Part shown: positions 22,787 to 33,516 of the stretch, piece by piece | How the letters are laid out: each line of letters starts with the position of its first letter | Position numbering within the stretch: the stretch's first letter is position 1 | Source of the DNA: Magnolia sinica | Taxonomy: Eukaryota > Streptophyta > Magnoliopsida > Magnoliales > Magnoliaceae | NCBI RefSeq assembly: GCF_029962835.1 | Contig: NC_080574.1 | Coordinates: 42,152,501 to 42,216,500, forward strand | Direction: 5' to 3' | Length of the DNA: 64,000 nucleotides | The notes under the pieces: generated by a model | What the model was told of the DNA's origin: nothing | The model's input: only the letters and a program-made list of their open reading frames with translations | Databases searched by the model: none | Translations under genes and position numbers: made by a program

Positions 22787-24335
22787 TTATTTCTTACTTA
22801 GCCAAGAAACCAAACAGTTCCCAACGTAGAAACAACCACCGCTAGTCGAATTACGATCATCAATGTTACCAGCGCAATCAGCATCCGTGTAACCAGCTAA
22901 TTGCACACTAGTATCGTGTGGATACCAAAGACCAAGATTAACTGAACTAGCGACATATCGCAAAATGCGCTTAACAGCAATCAGATGTGACTCTTTAGGG
23001 TCTGACTGATATCTACCACAAACTCCTATGCTAAAAGCAATATCAAGTCGGCTCGCAGTTAAATAAAGTAAACTACCTATCATACTGCGATATAACTTAG
23101 GATCCACATTCTTACCTGTTGAATCCATAAAGAGTTTTAAAGTAGTATTCATTGGAGTATGAAAATTTTTCTCACTCTCAAATCTAAACTTTTTAACTAA
23201 GTTCAGAGCATATTTGGTTTGAGAGATAAAGAAATCATCAGGGAACTGTTTGACTTATAACCCTAGGAAATAGTTTAGTTCTCCAACCATGCTCATTTCA
23301 AATTTAGATTTCATAAGATCTGCAAACTCAACAGTTGTGTTAACACAGGTAGATCCACAGATAATGTCATCAACATAGATTTGCGCTATTAGAATGTGAT
23401 CATTATGCTTCTTTACAAACAGTCTCTTATCAACACTCCCCATCACAAAGTTATAACTTAGTAGAAACTTAGTCAACTTTTCATACCATGCCCTGGGAGT
23501 TTGTTTTAAACTATAGAGTGCCTTTTTCAGGTGATAGACATGATTAGCATGCTTAGGGTCTTCAAAACCTGTTAGTTGTTCAACATACACTTCTTCATGC
23601 AAATCGTCGTTTAAGAATGCACTCTTTATATCCATTTGGTATATTTTGAATTTTTTAAAATACGCAATGGATATAAATAGTCTGATTGATTTAAGACAAG
23701 CTACTGGGGCAAAGGTCTCATCATAATCAATGCCTTCAATTTAAGTCTACCATTATACAACCAGCCTGGCCTTGTTTCTAAAAATATTACCAAGTTCATT
23801 AGACTTATTTTTAAAAATTCATTTTGTTTTAATAATGTGTTTATCTTTTGGTCTTGGAACTAAGTACCAAACATCATTTCTAACAAACTGATTGAGCTCT
23901 TCTTGAATTGCTACAATCCAGTTTTCTGCAGTAAGAGCTTCTTTTACGTTAGTCGGTTCTATCTGAGATGTAAAGCACATGTAGTTGCACATATCTTCTA
24001 GTTGTTTACGAGTGCGCACACCAGTGAGAGGGTTTCCAAGGATTTGATCAGATGGATGGTCTTTAACTATTCGCAGTCCAGTATTATTTTGACTAGAGAA
24101 GAGTCTAGTTTATCAAATAAAAGGACTTCATCATTTTCTGAACTTGAGCCAGGTGTATTCAAGTGATCATCTATAACCACATTAATGGACTCTTGAATCA
24201 CACCAGTCCTCTTGTTATGAACCCGATACGCTCAATTATTTAGAGCATACCCTAAAAATATCCCTTCATCACTTTTGGTGTCAAATTTACCCAGATTTTC
24301 TCGGTCATGCAAAATGTAGCACTTGATGCCGAAAA
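22787..24335 (-). pseudogene. SIRE-1 pol remnant: integrase end, RT and RNase H
   Basis: The minus strand reads the integrase C-terminal block 'GKFDTKSDEGIFLGYALNN' near 24240-24295, a linker, then the RT start 'LTAENWIVAIQEELNQF' (about 23890-23940). The RT core is at 23255-23635, with '[20 protein letters not shown]' and an intact 'YVDDI' catalytic box near 23370. RNase H is at 22787-23152, with 'KLYRSMIGSLLYLTASRLDI' and 'GYTDADCAGNIDDRNSTSGG'. The frame is broken near 23245, 23640 and 24230. Integrase core, protease and gag are absent. The RT motif itself is conserved but the protein is truncated and cannot work alone. Confidence 0.85.
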
Positions 24336-24681
24336 GTATTGAGCCAGTGCAGTTCACTAGATTCCTAGAGCAGATCGGGTAGTTGAGGAGCTAGACGGGG
24401 TATCTGCAACCCATATTGAGCTCCATCAATAGATGATAGTTTTCTATATTTGTTTAATGAACTTTGTTATTTAGGATTATATAAGTCCTGTATAGGCGCG
24501 ACATTTGGATATTTATGATGATTGAAATGTTTTTATACAATGCATGGTTTATTCTGCTAACATTTGCTGTTAAGTCTAATTAATAATAAGCAGTTCAAAT
24601 TTAAACTGAATTTTATACGTTAACACTCGGGTTTTTGAAAAATGAGTCATATACTCGGGTTTCAAAAACTGGGACATTACA
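24336..24681 (+). mobile_element. Chromovirus 3' LTR, right part
   Basis: This is a close relative of 31135-31449: shared blocks include 'gtagttgaggagctagacgg', 'tttttatacaatgcatggtt' and an end of GGGACATTACA. The LTR middle corresponding to about 28260-31120 of the solo LTR is missing, so a deletion accompanied or followed the SIRE insertion. Bases flanking the whole LTR (TAGAC and CTATC) do not form a TSD, as expected for one LTR of a larger element. Confidence 0.7.
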
Positions 24682-26499
24682 CTATCCATTGTCGATAGTA
24701 GGACATCCTTGTCTTTTGACCCCTATTGATAGAGTCCCGCCATCAAGTACCCCTCTTCTCTATTTTGTTCAATTGGATAGTAGACAAACTTCTTAGACCG
24801 GAGCAGCCATGGATTCCGGTCGTCTTCCATGCCTACTCATCCATCGTCGTTTCAGGGCATTTTCACGATAGACCACAGCGGCGTTAGAGTTGTGTGAGGC
24901 TACTTGAGTCCGGTGTCATATGTTGAGATCATTGATTTTCCAAAGGAAGGAGCAGAGATGGTGTACAAGGCAAGGGCGAGATGCTTGGGATTTTTCCCCT
25001 CTTTTCTCTCCCTCTAAATTTGATTTGTATAAGGCTTAAAAGACTAATTTAGAAAATGGGCTGAGAAAGTGGGCTCTTTGCAATGTATTTGTTCTGGGCC
25101 CTATTTATTGGGCTGCCGAGTGGGATTGGTCCCACTAAATGGTGTTGGGCCTCTCAATTAGGCCCACTTACAGATATTTGATGCCAGCCATAAACCATCC
25201 ATCATGTATGATGTACACAAGCTATTTGAATGTCTTCATTGTATGGCTGAGTTAGAATCCAGATTCATCATCATGCAGGCTTTTAAACATTAGATCTTGG
25301 CCAAAAAATTTTGGTTCACATTAATTTGATATTTGATCGGCATACTCTAGTTAATTTTGGGCCTAATTAAGTCCTAGTGGTTAACCATATAAAACTCCTA
25401 TTCTAGATCCATATATTTTTTAGCCCAATTTTAAAGCATATTAGATGCCCATTTAGTGTTTGGGCCTTCCTTTTAAGGCCAATTTTGGGATCCATTTCTT
25501 AAATCTGAACTGTCTATTTAGTTTTAAATGAGCATGTAATCCAAGTTATTCACTAGATGGACAATAAAGAATATGGACCTTTCATCATGTGGACCTTAAG
25601 TATTGGATATGACCCATCCATTTTATGGATGTTAAGGTAAGGATCTAATTGTCTATGTGAATCGTTCTATCTCGACCATCTATCTTATGAATATTAAGGG
25701 CCAAACATAGAATGCTCATTGATGATGTGCAGATCATATGATATAGTTTTGATTAAGTCTAGTATAGAGCCCAATACCAATCTTTTAGGAGTTGACATGG
25801 ACCGTTGCAATGAAGAAAGTGGAACTTAACCATCCGTTCCTCTTTAAGGTTCTTTTTTTTTTTTCCAATGATCAATACCAACCACCTTGTGGGCCAAATC
25901 AAACTGATTAATAGTTAATCCATTGAGGGCAAGATTAAATTGCAATCCTAAGTCCGTATCTGTAATATTGGATTTGATTGTGTTAGCCACCATAGTGACC
26001 TCAATCGAAGAAAATTTTGCAGGTCCAGACTTGTAATATTGGGATTCAATTTATGGATTGTATGCAGTTTCATTTATGTCTAATGCGAACAGTGACGAAA
26101 ACACAAACGATCATAGTTTGGCAGGGGCATGAACAAGGTGAAGTAAATGATGTTAGTGATGAAAAGTTAAAAGACTCATCCTACCCACAGGTGTTGAGTG
26201 TCTCAGATTTACATAATTGCATTGCTTAGCTTCATGTTAAGGAGAGTCACTTATAAGTTATGACTACCTCACACAGGATTAATGATGATGTAACTGACTC
26301 TCGCTAAGGATCGGGTGTGTGGGCCCATCTTTATCCTTAATAGTCCAATTGAGAGCCCTAATCAATTGAATTCATAAGTCTCCCTGATATTTGTTCATGA
26401 ATTGTTTTATGTAAATAATATGCTAATGTGAGTATATTTTGTAACCAATTAAAATTCCAACTCAAACGCATTTAGTTCCCATCCTAACTAGGTCTGATT
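24682..26499. other. Unclassified non-coding DNA
   Basis: No domain is recognised. A poly-T run lies near 25849-25862 and GGGCC/GGCCCA phrases near 25080-25170. By position this may include the missing 5' part of copia-1 or unrelated repeats. I see no LTR matching the copia LTR at 61702-62801. Confidence 0.4.
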
Positions 26500-27022
26500 G
26501 TGTTCAACATAGGATGGTTTCATTTGGACATTACTCCAAAAAAAATTGAACCTTCAAAATCCTTTGAAAATGGTTAGAATATTAATCTTGTAACCTCAGG
26601 ACATATACCTGGACATAATAGGAATAGAAAAATGAAACATGGTTATAACGAGTGATCCTTAGGTCTTCACGGTTCTCCAGTAAACAATCAACCTGCAATT
26701 CAACCAAGTCATAAGCGGGCTAAAAAGGAAGATTGCTTCTTTTACATGAAGTCAGGCCATCTGAAGAAAGATTGCATAAAGTACAAGTAGTGGCTCATAA
26801 GAAAGGACAATAATACAATTCTAGTCTATTTTGAATCCAATCTAACTGATGTGTTGGTAGATTCTTGGTGGATAGATTCGGGAACAGTTATTCACTTATG
26901 TAATTCTGTGCAGAACTTGCTATAGTGTAGGCCACCAAATGATGCGCATGCGGAACGCTCAGTATACGTAGGCAATGTTGTTAAAGTTGACGTGGAGGTA
27001 GTCAAAGTCTACAGGCTTAGGT
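26500..27022 (+). pseudogene. Copia-1: end of gag and protease, broken by a solo LTR
   Basis: The plus strand reads a gag zinc knuckle 'CFFYMKSGHLKKDC' near 26730-26775, in which the second Cys of CX2C is Tyr-Met shifted. The protease start is 'DSWWIDSGTVIHLCNS' (about 26853-26900), the copia DSGAT-type active site with Ala-Thr replaced. The protein continues 'YVGNVVKVDVEVVKVY' to the insertion point at 27027. The rest of the protease domain continues at 31450. N-terminal gag upstream is not readable. Confidence 0.65.
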
Positions 27023-28563
27023 TAAGGTGTAACACCTTGTACTTTCAATACTCGGGTGTTACCATGAGGACCTAACTTGGTATAAACACAAAGCTAATTC
27101 ATCTAAACGTCCACCTTCGTTCTATCCTAAAATCGATCATTAAAAGGATTCTCATCCGTAGATTAAGCCATCTGACCCTCTAAGCATAGAATCAATGGTT
27201 AGATCCCTACTTACACTTTAGGACACATAGAACTAGTGAGGAGTGAATTTGAAACACTTGCGCTTCTGGATCACAAGATCTGACTGTTGGGATTATGTAT
27301 CAACCATGGAATTCGAGATAGATCATTGGGCTTAAGCCTCACCTCATTCAATGATGGATCTGGAAATCAAAACTAGCCTTTATATTCATCTAAGGAACCT
27401 TTTCACCGACAATGATCTTCTTAAAATAATTCAACCGTTCAAACTCATGATCACCGTCCAATTGAGGTGTAGGGGGGAAAACTGATGGTAGAAATGATCA
27501 TCAAATCTACCCTGAGTAGGATCATGATTTATTTGATACGTTGTTGATCAAATTTGGGATGAATCTAGCCCTTAGATCATCAAAATTCTCAAATATAGGC
27601 TGAGATTTGAAGGTGTGGCCCACCAAAGGCTCGGACCTACCTCATCCTTTGAGCTAGTCCCTAATGCGTGCTGACAAAGCCTATGAATGGAGTGGATTTT
27701 GTCAGGACATCTCTGTGGGCCCCACCTTGATGCATGTGCACGTGGAGTGCATGCACTCACTATGCACTGGACCAGGAAACCTGGCCAATTTGGTTTGACC
27801 CAATGGAAATGGGAAAAACCAATAAAGCTTTCGCGGTCGGATAACGTTTGAACAAGCATTGTCCATTTGAGTCGAACATGGCCCACCATCATGGTCCATG
27901 TGCATGATATAAATTGTCCATCACGTCTGGGAGCCAACTCCGACCAAACCTTTCTCGCTTCCGCTCATAAGAGCACATGTTAGTGCACACGAATTTCAGC
28001 GAGAATGGCGCTATGTGCGACTGTCTTTCCAAAAATTGAAATATTTCTTTTTCATGCTTTCTAAGCTAGCATTCCACGTGCCATTGCCGCATTCCATCCT
28101 AGTCGTGCATCCCAAGCCATCTCATCCCTCCATGCTAAGCCTTCTTAATAGCCAAACCAAGTTGCACTCGCCACTGCCGTAAGATGAACTCAAACCCATT
28201 AAGAAATGCTAATGACCATCCATATCGTGGGCCCCACAAGCTCCAATATACCCATCTAGGCCATCCAAATGTATAATATCTAGAGATCAACCACCCTAAT
28301 CAATTTTGCCATGATCATGGCCGTCACCTTCCTCAATCAATTGAAAAACCCACCAACCTGAGATGGGCCCGGTTGCTCGAAGATGTTTGGTTTGTGGGCC
28401 AGGGTCCCAAAAATTAATCCCTAAGGTCTGATTGAAGCCATGCAAGGGTTTTGGTGGCGATCAACATCCAACGAAGCTAACAAACCGACTTTACGAGCGG
28501 ATTAGAACTTGTTCTGTAGCTAATCTAGAAATTAGTTACAACCGTTTTAGGGCAGAGAAAGGG

Positions 28564-28574
28564 CTATAAATATA
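28564..28574 (+). promoter_or_regulatory. TATA box of the 4.4-kb solo LTR
   Basis: CTATAAATATA followed about 40 bases later by a GA-rich run. The same arrangement occurs in the related solo LTR at 12315-12325 on the minus strand. Confidence 0.55.
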
Positions 28575-28599
28575 CTCCTTTTAGGGCAGCCATCCGAAG

Positions 28600-29240
28600 A
28601 ATAAAAAAAGAAAGAGAGAGAACAAGTGAGTGAGAGCAAGAGGCGTTGCTACTGCACTGAGTTGCGGACTCAGCCAAGTTACGATCTGAGCAGGGTTTCT
28701 CCCCCGTCCAAAGAGAAAAAAAGAGAGAAATAAGAAAGCGAGAGAGAGGACACTGTCATCCTCCTTGTTGCTGCTGTGACACTAGCTTGAGTCAGATCAA
28801 GTTGGGTCCAGGCACTGCTGGAAGCAGCAGAGGGAGAGGAGAAAATCAGGCAAGGAGGAAGGAGATAAAGAGTGAGGAAGAAAGGGAGAGGGAAGGAAGA
28901 AAGTAGAGGTGAGAGAGAAAGAGAAGAATTGGACTCAAATTCTGCACTTAGCCACTGACTCGTTGCACCAAGTTGTTGGGGGTGGTCCAACTGAGCTGCT
29001 GAATCGAGTGCAGCAACATTATCTAGAAGAGGGAAAGTGAGAACAGAGAGAGAGAGAGAGAAAGATAAAGAGAGAGAAAGAGATAGAGAGAGTTGGGGTC
29101 GAGTCAACTCGCTGTCAGGTTGTGACTGCCGAATTCGGGTCGAGTTAGGCCCGGTCCAGCTGGGGTTCCAGCAAGAAAGAGAGAGAAAGGAAGAGGAGAG
29201 GAGGAGAGGAAGAGAGAAGGAAAAAACAAGAGAGAAAGAG
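28600..29240 (+). repeat. GA-rich low-complexity leader
   Basis: Several GAGAGA, AAGAGA and GGAGGA runs (for example 28608-28622, 28736-28750, 29043-29092, 29174-29245) alternate with short unique segments. Open frames across it give only Arg/Glu or Ser/Leu runs and are not genes. Confidence 0.8.
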
Positions 29241-30094
29241 AGGGAGTTGGGTTTGGTGGTTGTCGAGTCAATTCAGCTGAAACTGAGTTCAACTAGGTCA
29301 AGTTGGGTTTAGATTTGGTCTTGGTTCAATTAGAATCATAGTAGGGGGAGAGGGAGGAGGTGCATCTGAGTTATGACCAAGTCAACTTGGTTAGTTTTAG
29401 CTGAGTTCAGCCAAGTTCACTTGTGTTCATATCAGGTCAACAAGATAAGCTATCAAGTTAAGGTAAATAAAAAACTCATATGCATTTGTTTGTTACTAAG
29501 TTAACTCAATGAGTTTTCACTTAATATATTGACCGTAAGAGCCAAGTGCTGACCACTTTTCTTGATGTTTTGATTAGGTCATGGTTACATATTTATCAAT
29601 TAGATTTAACTCAATCATGTTGGATTCGTGCTATCTAGTGGGCCACACACAACTAGATTGCTTGATTAAAGTGAGGACTCACCCTTTGAGATTCCCACTT
29701 AAGTTCGTCAATCTGGACATAGATGATGATATGATTTCTCTCATTGAGTTACTTACCTCACTATTGACTATGTTAATTTGTTGCGCAACTATTTCATATG
29801 TTTAATTATAGCAAGCATAAATGATTTGATGATAACATGCTATCTTTAATTGTGCATTTGTTAATTAACTATATGTTGCCACTTGTGCTTAAGTGATGGG
29901 ATGAGTGGGACCTATCATGGACTTACCATCTCATGGTCCATATTTGACTTACGCGGCTTATATCGCACATCTGCCTTTCATGGCTTGGATAACATATTTA
30001 CCTTTTGTGGCTTTGATGGAATATTGGTGCCCTTTTTGTGGCTTCTTCATTATATTTGCATATCTTGTTGATTTTCAGGTCATTATGTGGAGTT

Positions 30095-30845
30095 CGTTAT
30101 GATTTTCGAGTGGAGCTGAAGTTCGCTTGTCGATTTTGTAGCCATCTTATGGAATTCATTTGATTTTCGGATGACACTGGAGTTCTTATGTTGATTCTCT
30201 CTTCATCTTGCGGTGTTCAGTCATATGGTGATTTTCGGGTGGAGGTGAAGTTTGCTTGTCGAGTTTCTAGCCATCTTGCGGTGTTCACATACGATATGAT
30301 TTTCGGGTGAAGTAGAGTTTTGTATGTTTGTTTTCTAGCCATCTTGCGGTGTTCAGTCATACTGTGATTTTTGGGTGGAGTGAGAGTTCACTTATCGATT
30401 TTCTAGTCATCTTGCAGTATTTACGTACAATATGATTTCCAGGTAATCTAGAGTTTGTATGTTGATTCTCTCTTCATCTTGCGGTGTTCAGTCGTACCAT
30501 GATTTCTGGGTGGAGCAGGAGTTTATTTATTGATTTTCTAAGCATCTTGTAGAGTTCACGTACAATATCATTTTTAGGTGAAGTAGATGTTTTTATGTTG
30601 ATTCCCATTATGCAGAGTTCGTTATGATTTCCGGGTAGAGCGGGAGTTCGCTTATCGATTTTCTATCCATCTTTTGAAGTTCATACAATTTTTGAATAAT
30701 GTTGGAATGCTCCTATTGATTCTCTCTTCATCTTGCAGTATTCAGTTGTACCATGATTTCCGGGTGGAGTGGGAGTTCGCTTATCTATTTTCTAGCCATC
30801 TTGTGGATTTCACGTATGATATGATTTTCGGGTGTAATAGAATGT
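30095..30845 (+). repeat. Tandem repeat, about 11 units of 62-68 bp
   Basis: Units contain 'gattttcgggtggag', then 'gttcgcttatcgattttcta' and 'gccatcttgcggtgttca'. Unit starts fall near 30100, 30164, 30231, 30297, 30365 and onward. The array lies in the downstream half of the LTR, in the same relative position as the unrelated 38-bp array in the solo LTR at 9205-14253. Confidence 0.8.
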
Positions 30846-31449
30846 TGTATGATTGATTATTTGACTATTTGGATATATTCACTTGCATTGCGATTGTGAT
30901 TATTTTTTGCTAATGATGAGAATATGTGGATTGACTTAATTTTTGAGTATATGATCATGAATATGAATTGCGCTGCTTCACATATCCATTCTTATGACTT
31001 ATGATATATTCTGGATTATGAATAATGAGTGTGTAATCTTAGAGGGTACTGCTCACTATGATAGCCATTAACATTATCAAACCATATCAGTTGATGTAGG
31101 TGTAGAATGAGCTGATGTTATTCACTTGGTTGTTGGAGCAAATCGGGTAGCTGAGGAGCTAGACGGGGTCCCTACGGCCCATATTGAACTCCAACATTAG
31201 ATGATAGATTTGTATTTTTGTTTAATGAACTTTATTATTTGGGATTGTAGAAGTCTTGTATGGGCGCTACATTGGACTTTTATCATGGATGGAATATTTT
31301 TATACAATGCATGGTTTACTCCACCAACATTTGCTGCTAACTTTGATTAATGACAAAGCGGTTTAAATTTACACTGAATTTTAAAGGCTAACACTCAGGC
31401 TTTTGGAGAACGACTCATATACTCGGGTTCTAAAAACTGGAGCGTTACA

Positions 31450-32099
31450 TAAGGTCAGGTCATTTATTGGATCTAGTGATACATTTTGTGTGTCTTCTAT
31501 AAGGCGTAATTTGATCCCTATTTCTCGGTTGGATACATCAGGTTATTCTTTCCTATTTGAAAATAAAAGATTGAGTATCTACTTTAATTTAATTAAAGTT
31601 AGCACTAGCTCTATGGTGAACAACCTATACCAACTAGACTTGAATGCCTCATATGTCTATAATATAAATGACCGGCATGGAAATAAAGTAGGATCTAAAC
31701 GAAAACTAGACTATGAGAATTCCTCCATGTTGTGGCATAGGCGATTATAACATATATCTCGTGAGAGATTGGATAGGCTTATGCGATAGGGGATTCTTCA
31801 TTCTCTAGACTTCTCCGACGATAAAGTATGTATTGATTGCATTAAAGGTAAATAGACAAGAACATAAAAGAAAGGTGCAACAAGGAGTGTAGGACTTTTA
31901 GAGGTAATACATACGGACATTTGTAGACCATTCCTTACAGCATCATGGAGTGGACACAAATATTTTATTACTTTTATAGATGACTACTCTCGTTTCGGGT
32001 ACCTGTCTTATCAGTAAAAAATCAGATGCCCCTAGGTGCTTTTAAAATCTATAAGGTCAATGTTGAAAATCAACTCAATATGAAAATTAAAATCATCAG
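31450..32099 (+). pseudogene. Copia-1: protease end, GAG-pre-integrase and integrase start
   Basis: The reading resumes with 'VRSFIGSSDTFCVSSIRRN' and 'LIPISRLDTSGYSF', typical copia protease C-terminal sequence. The pre-integrase zinc region follows: 'MLWHRRL' then a stop, 'HISRERLDRLMR', and 'CIDCIKGK' near 31830-31850. The integrase core begins 'VIHTDICRPFLTASWSGHKY' (about 31903-31960) and 'FITFIDDYSRFGY'. The frame has several stops. It is cut at 32099 inside integrase by LTR-A. The next recognisable part of this element is at 59906; about 750 bases of integrase core are missing. Confidence 0.8.
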
Positions 32100-33516
32100 T
32101 GTTCACAACCCCAAGTGTAGGGTCGCGATGCAGTAATAATCTCGGTGAGACCAAGGTCAAATCCATAGGGACTAATCTCGTGAGTAATTTTGAAAGCAAC
32201 TAGAAGTATAACTAGAAGAAGATGTAAACCTAAATCTGAAATAGTTGAGAGAGTGATTTTAAATAAGGTAATTGAAACTTATAAATTTAAAGGTGGTAAC
32301 TAGGTTTTCCAAGGATCCACTTGTAGCAATTGAGAGGCTACCTTGCTTAAATCAAGGACACAAATGGAATCAGAGTCCTATCATATCCAATTGATAAGAA
32401 GAGATTTGTCAGATCTCTGAACTTCTCGTAGATCTAATCATCAATGGATGAGAGTTGTGAGGATTTGGAAGCGATTCCATCACCTAACCATGCCCGGGAG
32501 ACAATGTAAACAACAGGATTTACCAATCCCACAACCAATCATAAGAGAATTATGAAGGTTAGGAAGGATTCCATCATCCTACCATGCCCAAGGGACAATG
32601 GTAAACAACAAGATTTCCTAATTTCACAATCTCAATTCAGGAAAAGAAGATATCCAAGCTATTGCAAATCTATTGTAATTTATCACAACAAACCATTAAA
32701 AACTAAAAATATTCCTTCCTAATCAAACTAGAATCCAAGAGAGTTCAACAAAACATGAATCAAAACAAAGCAAACATCCTAATCACGCTACAAGCTTCAC
32801 CTCTTAGCCTTAGTTAAGAGGTTCAGCCAACCATAGACATGATTGAACTAAGAACTCTTAAATAAAATAACAACTAAGGAAGAAGAAAAACTCCCAGATA
32901 GTGGATCCACCCTTTTTCTCCACTCCTCAAACCCTAGAGATACCTAGGAACGTTCTAGGGACTCCTATTTATAATTTTGCAGCACTTCTTTTTACACAGA
33001 CTCGGAAAAATCCAGAAACCACCTCAAATTTACGCGGTTCACGCAAAATCTGCGTAACCTTGGACTGGTCGAGGACAACCTTCTACTAGTCGAGGGTCTC
33101 CTTCGACTGGTCGAGGATGACGGGAATTTAGAGGATTTTGTCACTGGAGTTCGAGTCAAGGAATCTTCGACTAGTCAAGTAGGAGCCTTCGACTGGTCGA
33201 AGATGGGCTTAGACTAGTCGAAGGATGCAGATTTTTAGGATTCCTTTTCTTCACTTCAAGTCTTCAATACTCTTCATTCCTCACTTGGTTTTCTTGGATC
33301 TTTGGCATGTGAATTCTTCATTCTTGGTCTCATAAGATCTATCCTTGGCTTTAGTGATTCTTGAGCATTAAATCCATGCTTTTAGCATCCTTTTTAATCA
33401 AAGCTCTTAAGTTCACCTTACAACACAAACATGATTAAAATAGAACATTAAGCATTATCATGTCCATAAAACCAAGTAATAAATGGGGGATAATATGCAA
33501 TATTTGACCCTCAACA
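32100..33516 (-). mobile_element. LTR-A: Athila-like 3' LTR, minus strand
   Basis: On the minus strand it starts TGTTGAGGGTCAAAT at 33516 and ends GTTGTGAACA at 32100, 1,417 bp. It is collinear with LTR-B (36336-36888 plus 50472-51314, 1,396 bp) in the opposite orientation, and a minus-strand TATAAATAGG box sits at 32964-32973. A PPT-like 'ggttagggattg' precedes it at 33517-33529, so it is the 3' LTR of a minus-strand element. It interrupts copia-1 integrase. Five or six TCGACTAGTCGA-type motifs lie at 33061-33235. Confidence 0.75.
33061..33235. repeat. TCGACTGGTCGA motif array in LTR-A
   Basis: Six near-palindromes of the form GACTGGTCGAGG or TCGACTAGTCAAG occur in 175 bases, just downstream of the LTR promoter region. 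The equivalent positions in LTR-B (36610-36800) carry a similar but differently spaced set. Confidence 0.8.

Larger units (their letters stand above)
18410..24335 (-). mobile_element. SIRE-like Ty1/copia element (SIRE-1), truncated at its 5' side
   Basis: On the minus strand it contains the end of integrase, RT, RNase H, a spacer, an extra ORF, a polypurine tract and one LTR. Gag, protease, most of integrase and the 5' LTR are absent, cut off near 24335 where chromovirus LTR resumes. The order with an extra ORF after RNase H is typical of the SIRE/Maximus lineage. Boundaries are approximate because no second LTR copy or TSD is available. Confidence 0.75.
27028..31449 (+). mobile_element. Giant solo LTR (4,422 bp), chromovirus-type, in copia-1
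   Basis: It starts TGTAACACCTTG and ends GGAGCGTTACA, with TAAGG at 27023-27027 and again at 31450-31454. Copia protease sequence flanks it on both sides. Its ends match the chromovirus LTR at 17008/24681, whose polypurine tract identifies the family. It contains a TATA box at 28564, a GA-rich leader (28600-29240) and a 66-bp tandem array. No gag or pol sequence is inside, so it is inferred to be a solo LTR. Confidence 0.8.

Noticed and set aside
17008..24681. Intact single LTR with TSD
   Set aside because: Flanking 5-mers TAGAC and CTATC do not match; the PPT beside the left edge shows it is the 3' LTR of a larger element.
24700..25000. Possible host exon in GC-richer DNA
   Set aside because: No conserved domain, no splice-consistent long frame, and it is surrounded by element relics.
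27572..27937. 121-codon minus-strand frame
   Set aside because: Lies in LTR sequence conserved at the DNA level with 17800-18050; no protein family match recognised.
28679..29312. Overlapping open frames of 60-140 codons on both strands
   Set aside because: GA/CT-rich LTR leader; low-complexity products on both strands and no conserved motif.
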